Origin: Treponema sp. UBA4873
GTDB taxonomy: Bacteria > Spirochaetota > Spirochaetia > Treponematales > Treponemataceae
Length of the DNA stretch: 64,000 nt
Assembly: GCA_002399405.1 (NCBI GenBank)
Contig: DHDP01000011.1
Location: 1-64,000 of the forward strand
Direction: 5' to 3'
Part shown: positions 15,909 to 24,339 of the stretch, piece after piece
Layout: each line of letters begins with the position of its first letter
How positions within the stretch are numbered: position 1 is the stretch's first letter
Made by a program: the position numbers and the translations under genes
The notes under the pieces: generated by a model
What the model was told of the DNA's origin: nothing
The model's input: the letters and a program-made list of their open reading frames with translations, nothing else
The model's database searches: none

Positions 15909-16859
15909 ATGGAAAGTCCAAAGAAACTGCTTATAATCAATCCGCTCGAAGATATCGAAATAATCAAGGCTATAGCCTCGGAACCGCGCATGCAGATGCT
16001 CGCCCTGCTCAGAAAACAGCCGCTCAATATAAACGAAATAAGTACGGCGCTTAATCTTCCGCAGTCTACTGTCGCGACGCACATCGAAAAACTCGAGGAG
16101 GCGGGGCTGTTGAAAATCGAAGCACAGAAAGCAAAAAAAGGCAGCCAGAAAGTATGCGCTCCGGCATACGACAATTTTCTCATCAAATTTCCGGAAAACG
16201 AAAGCGGAGAGCAGAGCAGCATAAGCGTCGAAATGCCGATAGGTCTGTTCACCGATTTTCACGTCAGAGCTCCGTGCGGATTATGCAGCGCTGCTCACAT
16301 CATCGGCTTTCTCGATATGAGCGATTCGTTTTTCAATCCGGACCGTATGGCGGCACAGCTTTTGTGGCTTTCTTCCGGATACGTGGAATATAAATTCCCG
16401 AACAACTCGTTTTATGAATCGCGCAAAATTGCAAAGCTGGAATTCTGCGCTGAGATTTCATCGCAGACGCCGGGTTCGAATCCGAACTCGCTTTCGGACA
16501 TTACTTTAACAATAAATAATGTCGAGGTCGGAACATGGACGTCTCCCGCTGTGGCCGGCAGCGAACCCGGGAAATATACGCCCCGATGGTGGAATCAGCA
16601 GGGCGCGCAGTACGGGCTGCTCAAGTCGTGGACTGTAACGGACGACGGAAGTTTCGTCGGTGAAGAAAAAATATCGGGCGTCTCCCTGCCCGACCTTCAC
16701 CTGCCGGAGCATCACTCAATCAAGGTAAAAATGGGCGTCAAAGACGACGCCCGGAATCAGGGCGGATTTACGCTGTTCGGAAAGAACTTCGGTAATTATC
16801 CTCAGGACCTGATTCTCAAAATTTATTTCACAGAACAGGCCACCCGTCCTTCCACGTAA
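15909..16859 (+). CDS. ArsR-like regulator with large effector domain (paralog 1)
   Basis: A 316-residue regulator. Residues 15-80 (IIKAIASEPRMQMLALLRKQ to the LPQSTVATHIEKLEEAGLL recognition helix and wing) form an ArsR-type winged helix. Residues 95-310 are a soluble beta-rich domain with a PCGLC motif (Cys-x-x-Cys) near 120. Its nearest relative in the window is the regulator at 22160-23089. I think both belong to the COG4189 type. The pair flanks the arabinan operon, so control of arabinan or arabino-oligosaccharide use is inferred. There is no ribosome-binding site, but a TATACT box ends 8 bases before the ATG, so the transcript may be leaderless. Its 3' end overlaps the convergent GH43 gene by 32 bp. 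Confidence 0.8.
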   Translation: MESPKKLLIINPLEDIEIIKAIASEPRMQMLALLRKQPLNINEISTALNLPQSTVATHIEKLEEAGLLKIEAQKAKKGSQKVCAPAYDNFLIKFPENESGEQSSISVEMPIGLFTDFHVRAPCGLCSAAHIIGFLDMSDSFFNPDRMAAQLLWLSSGYVEYKFPNNSFYESRKIAKLEFCAEISSQTPGSNPNSLSDITLTINNVEVGTWTSPAVAGSEPGKYTPRWWNQQGAQYGLLKSWTVTDDGSFVGEEKISGVSLPDLHLPEHHSIKVKMGVKDDARNQGGFTLFGKNFGNYPQDLILKIYFTEQATRPST

Positions 16860-17724
16860 ACGGTTCTATCATAAGCTGCGGCGTTCCTTCGCGCTCGCGG
16901 TCGTATGCGTGATAGACGAGATACTGTTTTCCTTCCTCCGCAAAGACTGAATTGTGGCCGGGACCTGCCCACCGGTCGAATGAAAAACCGTCGCGCAGTG
17001 TTGTACCGCCGCCTTTGCTCATGTCGACGTCGTCCATATCGAGATACGGACCGGTAACGGAACGGGAGCGTCCCACGACTATATGATACGTGCTCGCCGT
17101 TCCTCTGCAGCAGAAATCGTGCGAGGCGAACAGGTAGTACCATCCTTCGTGAAAAAAGACGTACCCGCCTTCGACGGGATTAGGTTCGGAGCATCTGCTT
17201 GCAACGCTGTACACCGGAGAATTCTCCGCACGCCTGCCGTCTTTTTCAAGACGCTGCATCTTAAGTCCGCCCCAGAAAGAGCCCCACAAAAACCAGTCGC
17301 CTCCGTGTTCGTCGCGGACGACCGCAGGGTCGATCGCGTTGAAACCGCAGCCCTCTTCCGAAAACAGGACGGGACCTTTGTCCGTCCATACGTAGTCAGC
17401 AGAAGACGGATCGAGCGATTTCGATACCGCAAGTCCTATTGCGGAACGGCAGCTGCCGAACGTCGACACCGAATAGTACACGCGCCATTCGTTTCCGCGC
17501 CGGACAACTTCGGGAGCCCACAGATTGGAACATCCCGGTATTTTTTCGCCGCACCATTCCGGATTCTTTTTAAATACGGAACCTGTACGTTCCCATCTGC
17601 TCAAATCAGTCGATGTAAAAAAAGTTAATAAATCGCTTGTCTGGAATCTGAAATAAACCCCGTGCTCTTTTACGATCACGGGGTCATGTGCCCAGACAGC
17701 CCCGGACACTTGAAGTAAATTCAT
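16828..17724 (-). CDS. GH43 arabinanase/arabinosidase (cytoplasmic)
   Basis: A 298-residue five-bladed beta-propeller glycosidase of family 43. The catalytic triad positions are visible: Asp in AVWAHDPVIV (base), Asp in GFNAIDPAVV (pKa modulator) and Glu in SRCSEPNPVEGG (acid). GPGHNSVF supplies the conserved His. The layout is that of endo-alpha-1,5-L-arabinanases. There is no signal peptide, so it acts inside the cell, trimming imported arabino-oligosaccharides. It is last in the binding protein and permease operon, 9 bases after the permease gene. Confidence 0.88.
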   Translation of the reverse strand: MNLLQVSGAVWAHDPVIVKEHGVYFRFQTSDLLTFFTSTDLSRWERTGSVFKKNPEWCGEKIPGCSNLWAPEVVRRGNEWRVYYSVSTFGSCRSAIGLAVSKSLDPSSADYVWTDKGPVLFSEEGCGFNAIDPAVVRDEHGGDWFLWGSFWGGLKMQRLEKDGRRAENSPVYSVASRCSEPNPVEGGYVFFHEGWYYLFASHDFCCRGTASTYHIVVGRSRSVTGPYLDMDDVDMSKGGGTTLRDGFSFDRWAGPGHNSVFAEEGKQYLVYHAYDREREGTPQLMIEPFTWKDGWPVL

Positions 17725-17733
17725 GTGTTTCCT

Positions 17734-18612
17734 TTATTTCAAACCGGTCATTGCGACTGAGGCTATAATCTGCTTCTGGAATATCATGAATACGATAAGG
17801 ACGGGCAGCAGCGCCACTACGGACGCGGCAAGGATCGCCGGATAGTCGGTCTGAATCGCATAATACGCGTTGAGCGACTGAATCATAACCTGAATCGGCA
17901 TTTTTTTCTCGTCGTTGATGTAGATCGACGGGGCGAAGTAATCGTTCCACGATCCCATGAACCACAGAATAGCCTGCGCGGCAATCGCCGGTTTCGCGTT
18001 CGGCAGCATGATTTTCCAGAAAATGAGCGGATAGCCCGCTCCGTCAATCCTCGCGGCCTCAATCATTGAAGACGGAATGCCGTTCATGTACTGGCGGAGG
18101 AAAAATATCATGGACACGTTTCCGAGCAGCCCCGGAATAATCAGCGGATACCACGTGTTCAGCCAGCCGATGCGCGAATACAGGATGAACTGCGGAATCA
18201 TGATGATCGCGAACGGAATCATCATTGTACCGAGCAGCGCAAGGAACAGTCTGTCTTTGCCGGGAAACCGGAGCTTTGCGAACGAGAACGCCGCGAGCGA
18301 GGACGTGAACGTGCCGACCGTTACGACCGTCACCGCGATGAACGCGCTGTTGAAGAATCCGTTCGCGAGCGGTTTCATGGACCAGATGCGCACGAAATTG
18401 TTCCACTGCGGTTTTTCGGGAATGCGCAGGTCGAGCTGCTGCACGAGAAACTGCATCGGTGTTTTGAGAGAGGAAACGAACATCCACCAGAGAGGTACGA
18501 TCATCGTGAGCGCGCCGGCTACAAGGAATATGTACACAAGAACGTCTCCTGTTCTGCGCTCCTGTTTTTTCGAACCGTATTCCGCCGGATTATTAATATC
18601 TTTGTTACTCAT
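17734..18612 (-). CDS. ABC sugar transporter permease (MalG/AraQ type)
   Basis: A 292-residue inner-membrane permease with six predicted membrane segments. The family's cytoplasmic EAA loop (EAARIDGAGYPLIFWKIMLP) is near residue 190, the contact with the ATPase. It partners the next permease 3 bases upstream. AraQ-type permeases import arabino-oligosaccharides; the substrate is inferred from the flanking GH43 genes. Confidence 0.93.
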   Translation of the reverse strand: MSNKDINNPAEYGSKKQERRTGDVLVYIFLVAGALTMIVPLWWMFVSSLKTPMQFLVQQLDLRIPEKPQWNNFVRIWSMKPLANGFFNSAFIAVTVVTVGTFTSSLAAFSFAKLRFPGKDRLFLALLGTMMIPFAIIMIPQFILYSRIGWLNTWYPLIIPGLLGNVSMIFFLRQYMNGIPSSMIEAARIDGAGYPLIFWKIMLPNAKPAIAAQAILWFMGSWNDYFAPSIYINDEKKMPIQVMIQSLNAYYAIQTDYPAILAASVVALLPVLIVFMIFQKQIIASVAMTGLK

Positions 18613-18615
18613 GGT

Positions 18616-19527
18616 TTACTCCAGATAGTTGTCGCTTTCGGGACCGAATTTGAATTGAATGGCGGTAACGATGAAAATAATAACCGCCAGCACCCACGAC
18701 GCCGCACACGCGTATCCCTTTGCATCTGCCGACGAGAACGCCTTCTCCCAGATATAGAATACGATCGTTGCCGCGCTGTAGTTCGGACCGCCGGCGTCAG
18801 TCATAATCTGCGGTTCGACAATCATCTGCGCGCCGCCGATAATTCCGGTTATTACGATGAAGAATGTGATGGGTCTCATGAGCGGCCACGTAATCTTGCG
18901 GAAAATCGTGAAGGAACTCGCGCCGTCTACGATCGCGGCTTCATAATATGAGTGAGGCAGATTCTGCAGGGCGCCGAGATACAGAAGAGCCGTATATCCG
19001 ACGCCTTTCCATACGGCCATCGCCGTAATGCCGGGTTTTACCGTCGCTTCGTTGTACATCCAGTTCGGACCTTTTATGCCGAACGCCCATTCAAGAAACT
19101 GATTCAGAAGACCGTAGTCGCCGTTATAGAGCCACCGCCACAAAATGGAAATTGCAACGATCGACGAAACGACGGGAATATAATAAATAACGCGGAATAC
19201 TTTCACTCCGGGCATATTCCGGTTGAACGCCAGGGCAAGAAAAAGAGCCCAGAACATGCCGAGCGGAATGCCTATCATATAGAAGAACGTATTCCACAGG
19301 GATTTCCAGAACCGGGGGTCGGTAAATAATTCTTTATAATTATCGATACCGACGAAATCATGGTCGCCCATGGAATTCCAGTCAGTGAAGCTCGCCACGA
19401 TTGAAAAGACAAACGGCCCTGCAGTAAAGAGAAAGAATCCGATGACAGGCAGCATTGCGAATGCAAGACCACACTTCGCTTCATCATTCCATTTCTTTTT
19501 TTTATTTAAAACGACAGTATCTGCCAT
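18616..19527 (-). CDS. ABC sugar transporter permease (MalF/AraP type)
   Basis: A 303-residue membrane permease with the EAA loop EAAIVDGASSFTIFRKITWP near residue 200. The ATG at 19527 has a GAGGT site; the longer frame upstream lacks one. It lies between the binding-protein gene and the second permease. No ATPase gene is in the operon, so a shared MsmX-type ATPase encoded elsewhere must energise it. Confidence 0.92.
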   Translation of the reverse strand: MADTVVLNKKKKWNDEAKCGLAFAMLPVIGFFLFTAGPFVFSIVASFTDWNSMGDHDFVGIDNYKELFTDPRFWKSLWNTFFYMIGIPLGMFWALFLALAFNRNMPGVKVFRVIYYIPVVSSIVAISILWRWLYNGDYGLLNQFLEWAFGIKGPNWMYNEATVKPGITAMAVWKGVGYTALLYLGALQNLPHSYYEAAIVDGASSFTIFRKITWPLMRPITFFIVITGIIGGAQMIVEPQIMTDAGGPNYSAATIVFYIWEKAFSSADAKGYACAASWVLAVIIFIVTAIQFKFGPESDNYLE

Positions 19528-19552
19528 TATTTTTACCTCATACGAACAAAAT

Positions 19553-19609
19553 AAGGGGGCTGTCCCCAAAAAGGACAGACCCTTTCTCAGTCAGGCTGCC
19601 GGGCAGCCT
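19553..19609 (-). promoter_or_regulatory. Intercistronic stem-loops after binding-protein gene
   Basis: Two hairpins lie between the binding-protein and permease genes: AGGCTGCC with GGCAGCCT (19593-19609, overlapping the stop) and GGGxCTGTCC with GGACAG (about 19557-19581). Such structures after binding-protein genes commonly lower read-through and protect the upstream mRNA. Confidence 0.6.
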
Positions 19610-20918
19610 ATTTTTTGCCCTGCTTTTTCAGAGAAGCAGCCATTTTCGCGTTCGACCTGTCGAGAAGTTTCTGCATCTTCGGCTCCATCTTCTCGCAGTA
19701 CTCTTTCGCGGTAACTTTTCCGTCAAGCACATCCTGAATACCAATCCAGAACTCGTCGTACCAGACTGAATCGTATGTGAAATCCGACGGCCACGGACGT
19801 CCGTAGTCGTCGATAATCTGAAGATATTCCTCGCGGTTTGCGGGACGGCCTTTTGCCGTGTAGCGCGACGCGAGCGACTTAAGGTTCGGAATCTGCAGGT
19901 CAAGATCGCACATCATGGTGTTCGCCTCTTTGTCGGCGGAAAGATAGAGCGCAAGTTCGGCCGCCTCTTTCGGATGTTTCGATGCTGCGGAAACACCGTA
20001 ACCGACTCCGCCGCGGTACGTCGCAGTTTTCATTCCTTTCTGATGTACCGGCCACGGAATCAGATCGAACTCGAACGGAAGACTCTTGAATGCGGCAAGA
20101 TCCCACGGACCTGCGGGGAAGAATCCGAGTTCGCCTTTAAGCCAGCGCTGATACGTGTCCATCGACTGAGCCTGCTCGTTGCTCGGAGTCATATGAAGTT
20201 TGAGCGACATGTTCGCAAAATACTGGAGCGCTTCCTCGAATTTCGGATCGGTGATGGTCACTTTCGCGTGTGACGAATCAAGGAAATCGGCTCCGTTGCC
20301 CCATACGAACTGAATGAACGACCAGTGAATGTTAAGACCGGTGCCGAATGTATCTTCCCTGCCGTCGCCGTTCGTATCCTTCGTAAGCTGCTGACAGACT
20401 TTCGTGAATTCATCCCATGTGTACGGGGTGTCTTTATCGGGAAGCGGAATACCGTATTTCTGAAACAGCGTTTTGTTGTAGGCGAACGCGAACGGACCGA
20501 AATCCTTCGGAAGCGCGTAGATGTCGCCCTTTCCGATCGTTGTTCCGTCATAGCGGTATGCGTCGACAGCTTTTTCGTACAAATCGTTGAAATCGACGCC
20601 TTTCGCGGTTTTGATATAATCGGTGAGTTTAAGAAGCTTGCCGTAATCGACATATTTTCTCACAGCTCCCGGTCCGACGTAGAAAACATCGGGCAGCATG
20701 TTTGCCGACATGGCAGCCTGGAATTTCGCATCGTACTGATCCTGAGTTACCGTAATGGTTTTTACAGTCGTTCCCGGATGAGTCTGCTCGAAACGGGCAA
20801 TAACCTTGTCGATTATTTCTTTTTCCTGCGGCTGGGCAAAATTCATCAGTGTGATCTCTTCTGCAGACAGGAATGCTCCTGCAAGCAGACACAATATGGA
20901 AGCAATGACTTTCTTCAT
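19608..20918 (-). CDS. Extracellular sugar-binding protein (ABC family 1)
   Basis: A 436-residue periplasmic binding protein. The signal peptide is MKKVIASILCLLAGAFLSAE, cleaved after about residue 19. The body has the family-1 pattern (VIARFEQTHPGTTVKTITV, then YALPKDFGPFAFAYNKTLFQ). It delivers arabino-oligosaccharides (inferred) to the two permeases downstream. An AGGAGG site precedes the ATG. A 9-bp-arm inverted repeat lies 35-71 bases upstream. Confidence 0.9.
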   Translation of the reverse strand: MKKVIASILCLLAGAFLSAEEITLMNFAQPQEKEIIDKVIARFEQTHPGTTVKTITVTQDQYDAKFQAAMSANMLPDVFYVGPGAVRKYVDYGKLLKLTDYIKTAKGVDFNDLYEKAVDAYRYDGTTIGKGDIYALPKDFGPFAFAYNKTLFQKYGIPLPDKDTPYTWDEFTKVCQQLTKDTNGDGREDTFGTGLNIHWSFIQFVWGNGADFLDSSHAKVTITDPKFEEALQYFANMSLKLHMTPSNEQAQSMDTYQRWLKGELGFFPAGPWDLAAFKSLPFEFDLIPWPVHQKGMKTATYRGGVGYGVSAASKHPKEAAELALYLSADKEANTMMCDLDLQIPNLKSLASRYTAKGRPANREEYLQIIDDYGRPWPSDFTYDSVWYDEFWIGIQDVLDGKVTAKEYCEKMEPKMQKLLDRSNAKMAASLKKQGKK

Positions 20919-20952
20919 TTTTTTCCTCCTAGTCTAGAATAGTCCAAGTTGC

Positions 20953-20989
20953 CGGTGCAACTTTCATTACAAAAAATATTGTTGCACCG
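20953..20989. promoter_or_regulatory. Inverted repeat upstream of the importer operon
   Basis: CGGTGCAAC (20953-20961) and its perfect complement GTTGCACCG (20981-20989) are separated by 19 AT-rich bases in the leader of the binding-protein gene. It could be an operator for a dimeric regulator or a leader hairpin. Confidence 0.5.
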
Positions 20990-21040
20990 TTTTTTGTATC
21001 TGTCAAGTTTTTTTGATAGATTTCGATAAATATTGATATA

Positions 21041-21982
21041 CTATGCATCAAAGACGGGGAATCCGTCGGAATTCCATGTAAACCTCTTTACCCATGTATG
21101 GCGGTTCGGGTCGTATAACGCAAAATCAAGGTCCACATCGGCATACGGGCGGGCGTGATAAACGAGAATATCAATATTTCCCGTGCGGTCCGTCGTAAAA
21201 CTGTTGTGTCCGGGACCGAAAATCCCCCTGCCGGCGTTCGTTACGAATACCGGTTCCGGCAGCTTTTTCCATGACGACGGATTCAGCAGATCGGCGGATG
21301 AATCCGCATACAGAAGCCCCATGCAGTACGCTGCATCGGTCGCGCTCGCCGAATACGTAACGAACACACGCCCGTTTCGTTCTATGACGGCAGGTCCCTC
21401 GTTTACGCTGAATCCGCTGCACTCCCAGCCGTATTCGGGATATGAAAGCATGACTTGAGGATATTCAATCGTATACGGATTCGGCATATGCGCAATGTAC
21501 AGAACGGAATTTTCCTTCCGTTCCTTCCGTTTCTGAGCCCAGACAGCGTATAATTTCCCCGCGTGCTCGAACACGGTCGTATCAAGCTGAAATGAATCCC
21601 ATTCGGGAACGAGCTGACCTTTCTCTCTCCATCCGTCGGCGAACGGATCGGGAGAATCGCATTCAAGTACCCATGTGCGGATGTACCAGGGATCCTGCGC
21701 CTGTCCGGCTGCGAAATAAATGAACCATTTTCCATCGATAAAATGAATTTCGGGAGCCCAGATATGCCAGCTCATCGGGCCGTCGGCGTGCTTACGCCAG
21801 ACGACAACGGGCTCCGCATCAGCAAGTCCTGTGATTGTCCATGAACGGCGCAGCTCTATGCGGTCGTACTCCGGAACCGACGCTGTAAAATAATAATACC
21901 CGTCCGTATGGAAATACATGTACGGATCAGCCCGCTGTCTGATAAGCGGCTTTTTTTCAGTTTCGGCTGTAACGTCGATCAT
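21041..21982 (-). CDS. GH43 alpha-L-arabinofuranosidase-like enzyme
   Basis: A 313-residue family-43 glycosidase, cytoplasmic (no signal peptide). Triad candidates are Asp in RQRADPYMYF, Asp in FQLDTTVFEHAG and Glu in SVNEGPAVIERNG, with GPGHNSF near residue 260. It resembles exo-acting arabinofuranosidases more than the endo-arabinanase downstream, so the two enzymes together would release L-arabinose. First gene of the minus-strand catabolic set; a GAGGAG site precedes the ATG. Confidence 0.85.
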   Translation of the reverse strand: MIDVTAETEKKPLIRQRADPYMYFHTDGYYYFTASVPEYDRIELRRSWTITGLADAEPVVVWRKHADGPMSWHIWAPEIHFIDGKWFIYFAAGQAQDPWYIRTWVLECDSPDPFADGWREKGQLVPEWDSFQLDTTVFEHAGKLYAVWAQKRKERKENSVLYIAHMPNPYTIEYPQVMLSYPEYGWECSGFSVNEGPAVIERNGRVFVTYSASATDAAYCMGLLYADSSADLLNPSSWKKLPEPVFVTNAGRGIFGPGHNSFTTDRTGNIDILVYHARPYADVDLDFALYDPNRHTWVKRFTWNSDGFPVFDA

Positions 21983-22126
21983 ATATCCACTCCTCTGTGT
22001 AATACATGAATCATACAGCGAAATTACATATCAAGTCAAATAGATTTATATCAATTTTTATAAATATTGTATTTCTTACCTGTAAAGTGAAGCGCCTCGT
22101 CCATACGGCCCGCACGAAGTGAGGTT

Positions 22127-22157
22127 CCTCATCATGTGAGTATCCTCATCATGTGAG
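22127..22157. repeat. Tandem pair of small hairpins
   Basis: CCTCATCATGTGAG occurs at 22127-22140 and again at 22144-22157, each self-complementary (CCTCA/TGAGG-type arms). They lie just after the stop of the regulator gene at 22160 and may serve as its weak terminator. Confidence 0.5.
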
Positions 22158-22159
22158 GC

Positions 22160-23089
22160 TCATTCCGGAGCAAACTGCATGAACATCTTTATTCCCTGAT
22201 CATAGTTGCCGAAACCGCGTCCGAAAATGTTCATTCCGCCCGGATGAGCGGCTGTCTCCTTAAGACCGATCCGCATCGTGACGGAATGATGCCCGCCCAG
22301 GTGCAGGTCTTCGAGGCACACGCCCGAAATTCTGATGCCGTCGATATAGCTGCCGTTTTCCGTAACGCTCCAGTGCTTGAGCAGCCCGTACTGGGAACCC
22401 TCGAGTTTCCACCACATCGGCGTATATTTTCCCCTGCGGTCGCCGAAATCGCCCGGCGACGTCCACGTTCCTATGTCCACGCCGTTAAGCCACATGGTTA
22501 TGTCGGACAGCCACGCGGGATTCGTTCCCGGCGTTTCTGACGAAAGCTCCATGCTCAGCTCAAGCTTGGTGAGTCCGTGCGAATTTGAAAGCGCATTGTT
22601 CGGAAATTTGTATTCGACAAATCCCGTCGTACACCAGATAAGTCCCGCGGACATACGGTTCGGATTAAGAAAGGAATCGGGCATGTCGAGAAAACCGATG
22701 ATTTTTTCGGTGCTGCACAGACCGCAGGGTGCGGTCACATGGAAATCGGTAAAAAGCCCGATCGGCATTTCGACTTCCACGGAATTATCCTCTTTTTTGT
22801 CTTCGGGAAACTGAACGAGCACTTCCCTGAACGACGGTTCGCAGATTTTCTGATTGCCCTTTCTGGCTTTCACCGATTCTGAGCTGATAAGGCCGGCTTT
22901 TTCAAGTTTGGCAATGTGCGTAGCGACAGTCGACTGCGGCAGTTTGAGTGCATCGCTTATTTCGTTCACGTTCAGCGATTTTTTTCTGATTAGATTAAGA
23001 ATCCCGATGCGGGGTTCGGATGCGAGCGCTTTAAGAATCTCTATATCCTCAAGCGGATTAACAATCAAAACTTTTTCTTCTTCATTCAT
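22160..23089 (-). CDS. ArsR-like regulator with large effector domain (paralog 2)
   Basis: A 309-residue regulator with the same build as the one at 15909-16859. The winged helix is at 15-80 (ILKALASEPRIGILNLIRKK, LPQSTVATHIAKLEKAGLI). The beta-rich domain holds the PCGLC motif and conserved blocks such as EMPIGLFTDFHV, VEYKFPNN and GKYTPMWW. Both copies keep the Cys pair. It is read in the same direction as the GH43-importer operon 180 bases downstream. An AGAGGCGGA site precedes the ATG. Arabinan-related control is inferred from position. Confidence 0.8.
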   Translation of the reverse strand: MNEEEKVLIVNPLEDIEILKALASEPRIGILNLIRKKSLNVNEISDALKLPQSTVATHIAKLEKAGLISSESVKARKGNQKICEPSFREVLVQFPEDKKEDNSVEVEMPIGLFTDFHVTAPCGLCSTEKIIGFLDMPDSFLNPNRMSAGLIWCTTGFVEYKFPNNALSNSHGLTKLELSMELSSETPGTNPAWLSDITMWLNGVDIGTWTSPGDFGDRRGKYTPMWWKLEGSQYGLLKHWSVTENGSYIDGIRISGVCLEDLHLGGHHSVTMRIGLKETAAHPGGMNIFGRGFGNYDQGIKMFMQFAPE

Positions 23090-23215
23090 CTTATCCGCCT
23101 CTTAATTCAGATATATATACGAAAATAGTGATATGAATTATACATCCGTGGGCCTGTTTTTGCAAGCAAAAAGCTTGACATGCGGAAAACAAGTGATAAG
23201 CGCCCGGTTGCAAGC

Positions 23216-23262
23216 TTGACAACAGGTGTATTTCCTTGTAGGATGTGTGTACGTACACGCAT
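23216..23262 (+). promoter_or_regulatory. Promoter plus LacI-type operator of the araB-araD operon
   Basis: TTGACA (23216-23221), a 17-bp spacer and TAGGAT (23239-23244) form a good sigma-70 promoter. It is followed at once by a 20-bp near-perfect palindrome (23243-23262) with core GTGTACGTACAC and a central CG pair, the hallmark of LacI-family operators. This placement would block transcription of the regulator's own operon. Confidence 0.75.
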
Positions 23263-23291
23263 TTATACTCTGTAAAAAGGTGATATGTATC

Positions 23292-24314
23292 ATGACCGTC
23301 AATGAAATCGCAAAATTAGCTGATGTCTCAATCGGCACGGTTGACCGTGTCGTCCATAACAGAGGGCGCGTCTCTCCCGAAACCCGTGAAAAAATCCAGA
23401 AAATAATCACCGAAACGGGATATCAGCCGAATGCACTCGCCCGGCACCTGAAGCTCAACTGTAAGTATAAAATAGGCGTGCTTATTCCCGAAATTGCCGC
23501 GGAAAGCGGATACTGGAAGCAGCTGTACGACGGCATCTGCAGAACGGCGGCGAATGATTTGAGCGCCTTCTCGTTCAAGGCCGAACTGTTCCCGTTTGTG
23601 CGCCCCGACCGTCTGTCGTTCGCAGCTCAGTTTCACGCGATGGTCACATCCGACTGCTGCGCGTACATCATCGCGCCGGTCATGCAGGAGCAGACGCTTT
23701 TTCTGCTGTACGAAAGCAATACCGACCGTCCGTACTGCTTCGTCGATTCGGCGCTTCCGGGGACGCATCCGCTCTGCACTGTCGCACAGGACCCGTTCCG
23801 CGCAGGGTATCTTGCGGGTCGGATGACGGAGCTTACGGCTGTCCGGGAGGGAACGTATGCGGTGCTGAAATCGGATACGGAAGCGTACAATCAGAATGAA
23901 CGCGCGCGCGGTTTCTGCGAATGGTTCGACTCAAAACCCGGGAAGGGAAAAGCGGTGCTGATATCCGGCAGCAGCGCCGACAAAAAAACAATATGCGCCG
24001 AAATAGACGCGCTGCTCAAAAGCTATCCTGTCGTAGCAGGAATCTGCCTGGTGAACGCTTCCACGCATATTGCCGCGTCGTATCTCCGCCAGCTCGGTCT
24101 CAAGGACCGGATTTCCGTAACGGGATTCGATCTTGTAGCGGAAAACTGCGAAATGCTGCGCTCCGACCGCATCGACTGCCTGATTTCGCAGGAGCCTGCT
24201 GAACAGGGGCGGCAGGTGATGACGCAGCTGTTCCGGAAACTCGTACTCGAGGAAGACTGCAGGGAATCGATCCGGATTCCCATCGATATTTATTTCAAGG
24301 AAAATCTACTTTAA
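23292..24314 (+). CDS. LacI-family regulator of arabinose genes
   Basis: A 340-residue regulator: helix-turn-helix TVNEIAKLADVSIGTVDRVV, hinge PETREKIQKIITETGYQPN, and a sugar-binding-protein-like effector domain to the C-terminus. The ATG at 23292 has an AAGGTGAT site and fits the family N-terminus. It leads an operon with the AraB-like kinase and AraD, and its own promoter carries a palindromic operator, so autoregulated control by L-arabinose or a derivative is the likely role (inferred). Confidence 0.9.
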   Translation: MTVNEIAKLADVSIGTVDRVVHNRGRVSPETREKIQKIITETGYQPNALARHLKLNCKYKIGVLIPEIAAESGYWKQLYDGICRTAANDLSAFSFKAELFPFVRPDRLSFAAQFHAMVTSDCCAYIIAPVMQEQTLFLLYESNTDRPYCFVDSALPGTHPLCTVAQDPFRAGYLAGRMTELTAVREGTYAVLKSDTEAYNQNERARGFCEWFDSKPGKGKAVLISGSSADKKTICAEIDALLKSYPVVAGICLVNASTHIAASYLRQLGLKDRISVTGFDLVAENCEMLRSDRIDCLISQEPAEQGRQVMTQLFRKLVLEEDCRESIRIPIDIYFKENLL

Positions 24315-24339
24315 ATAAATTATTAAATAGGAGAATCGC

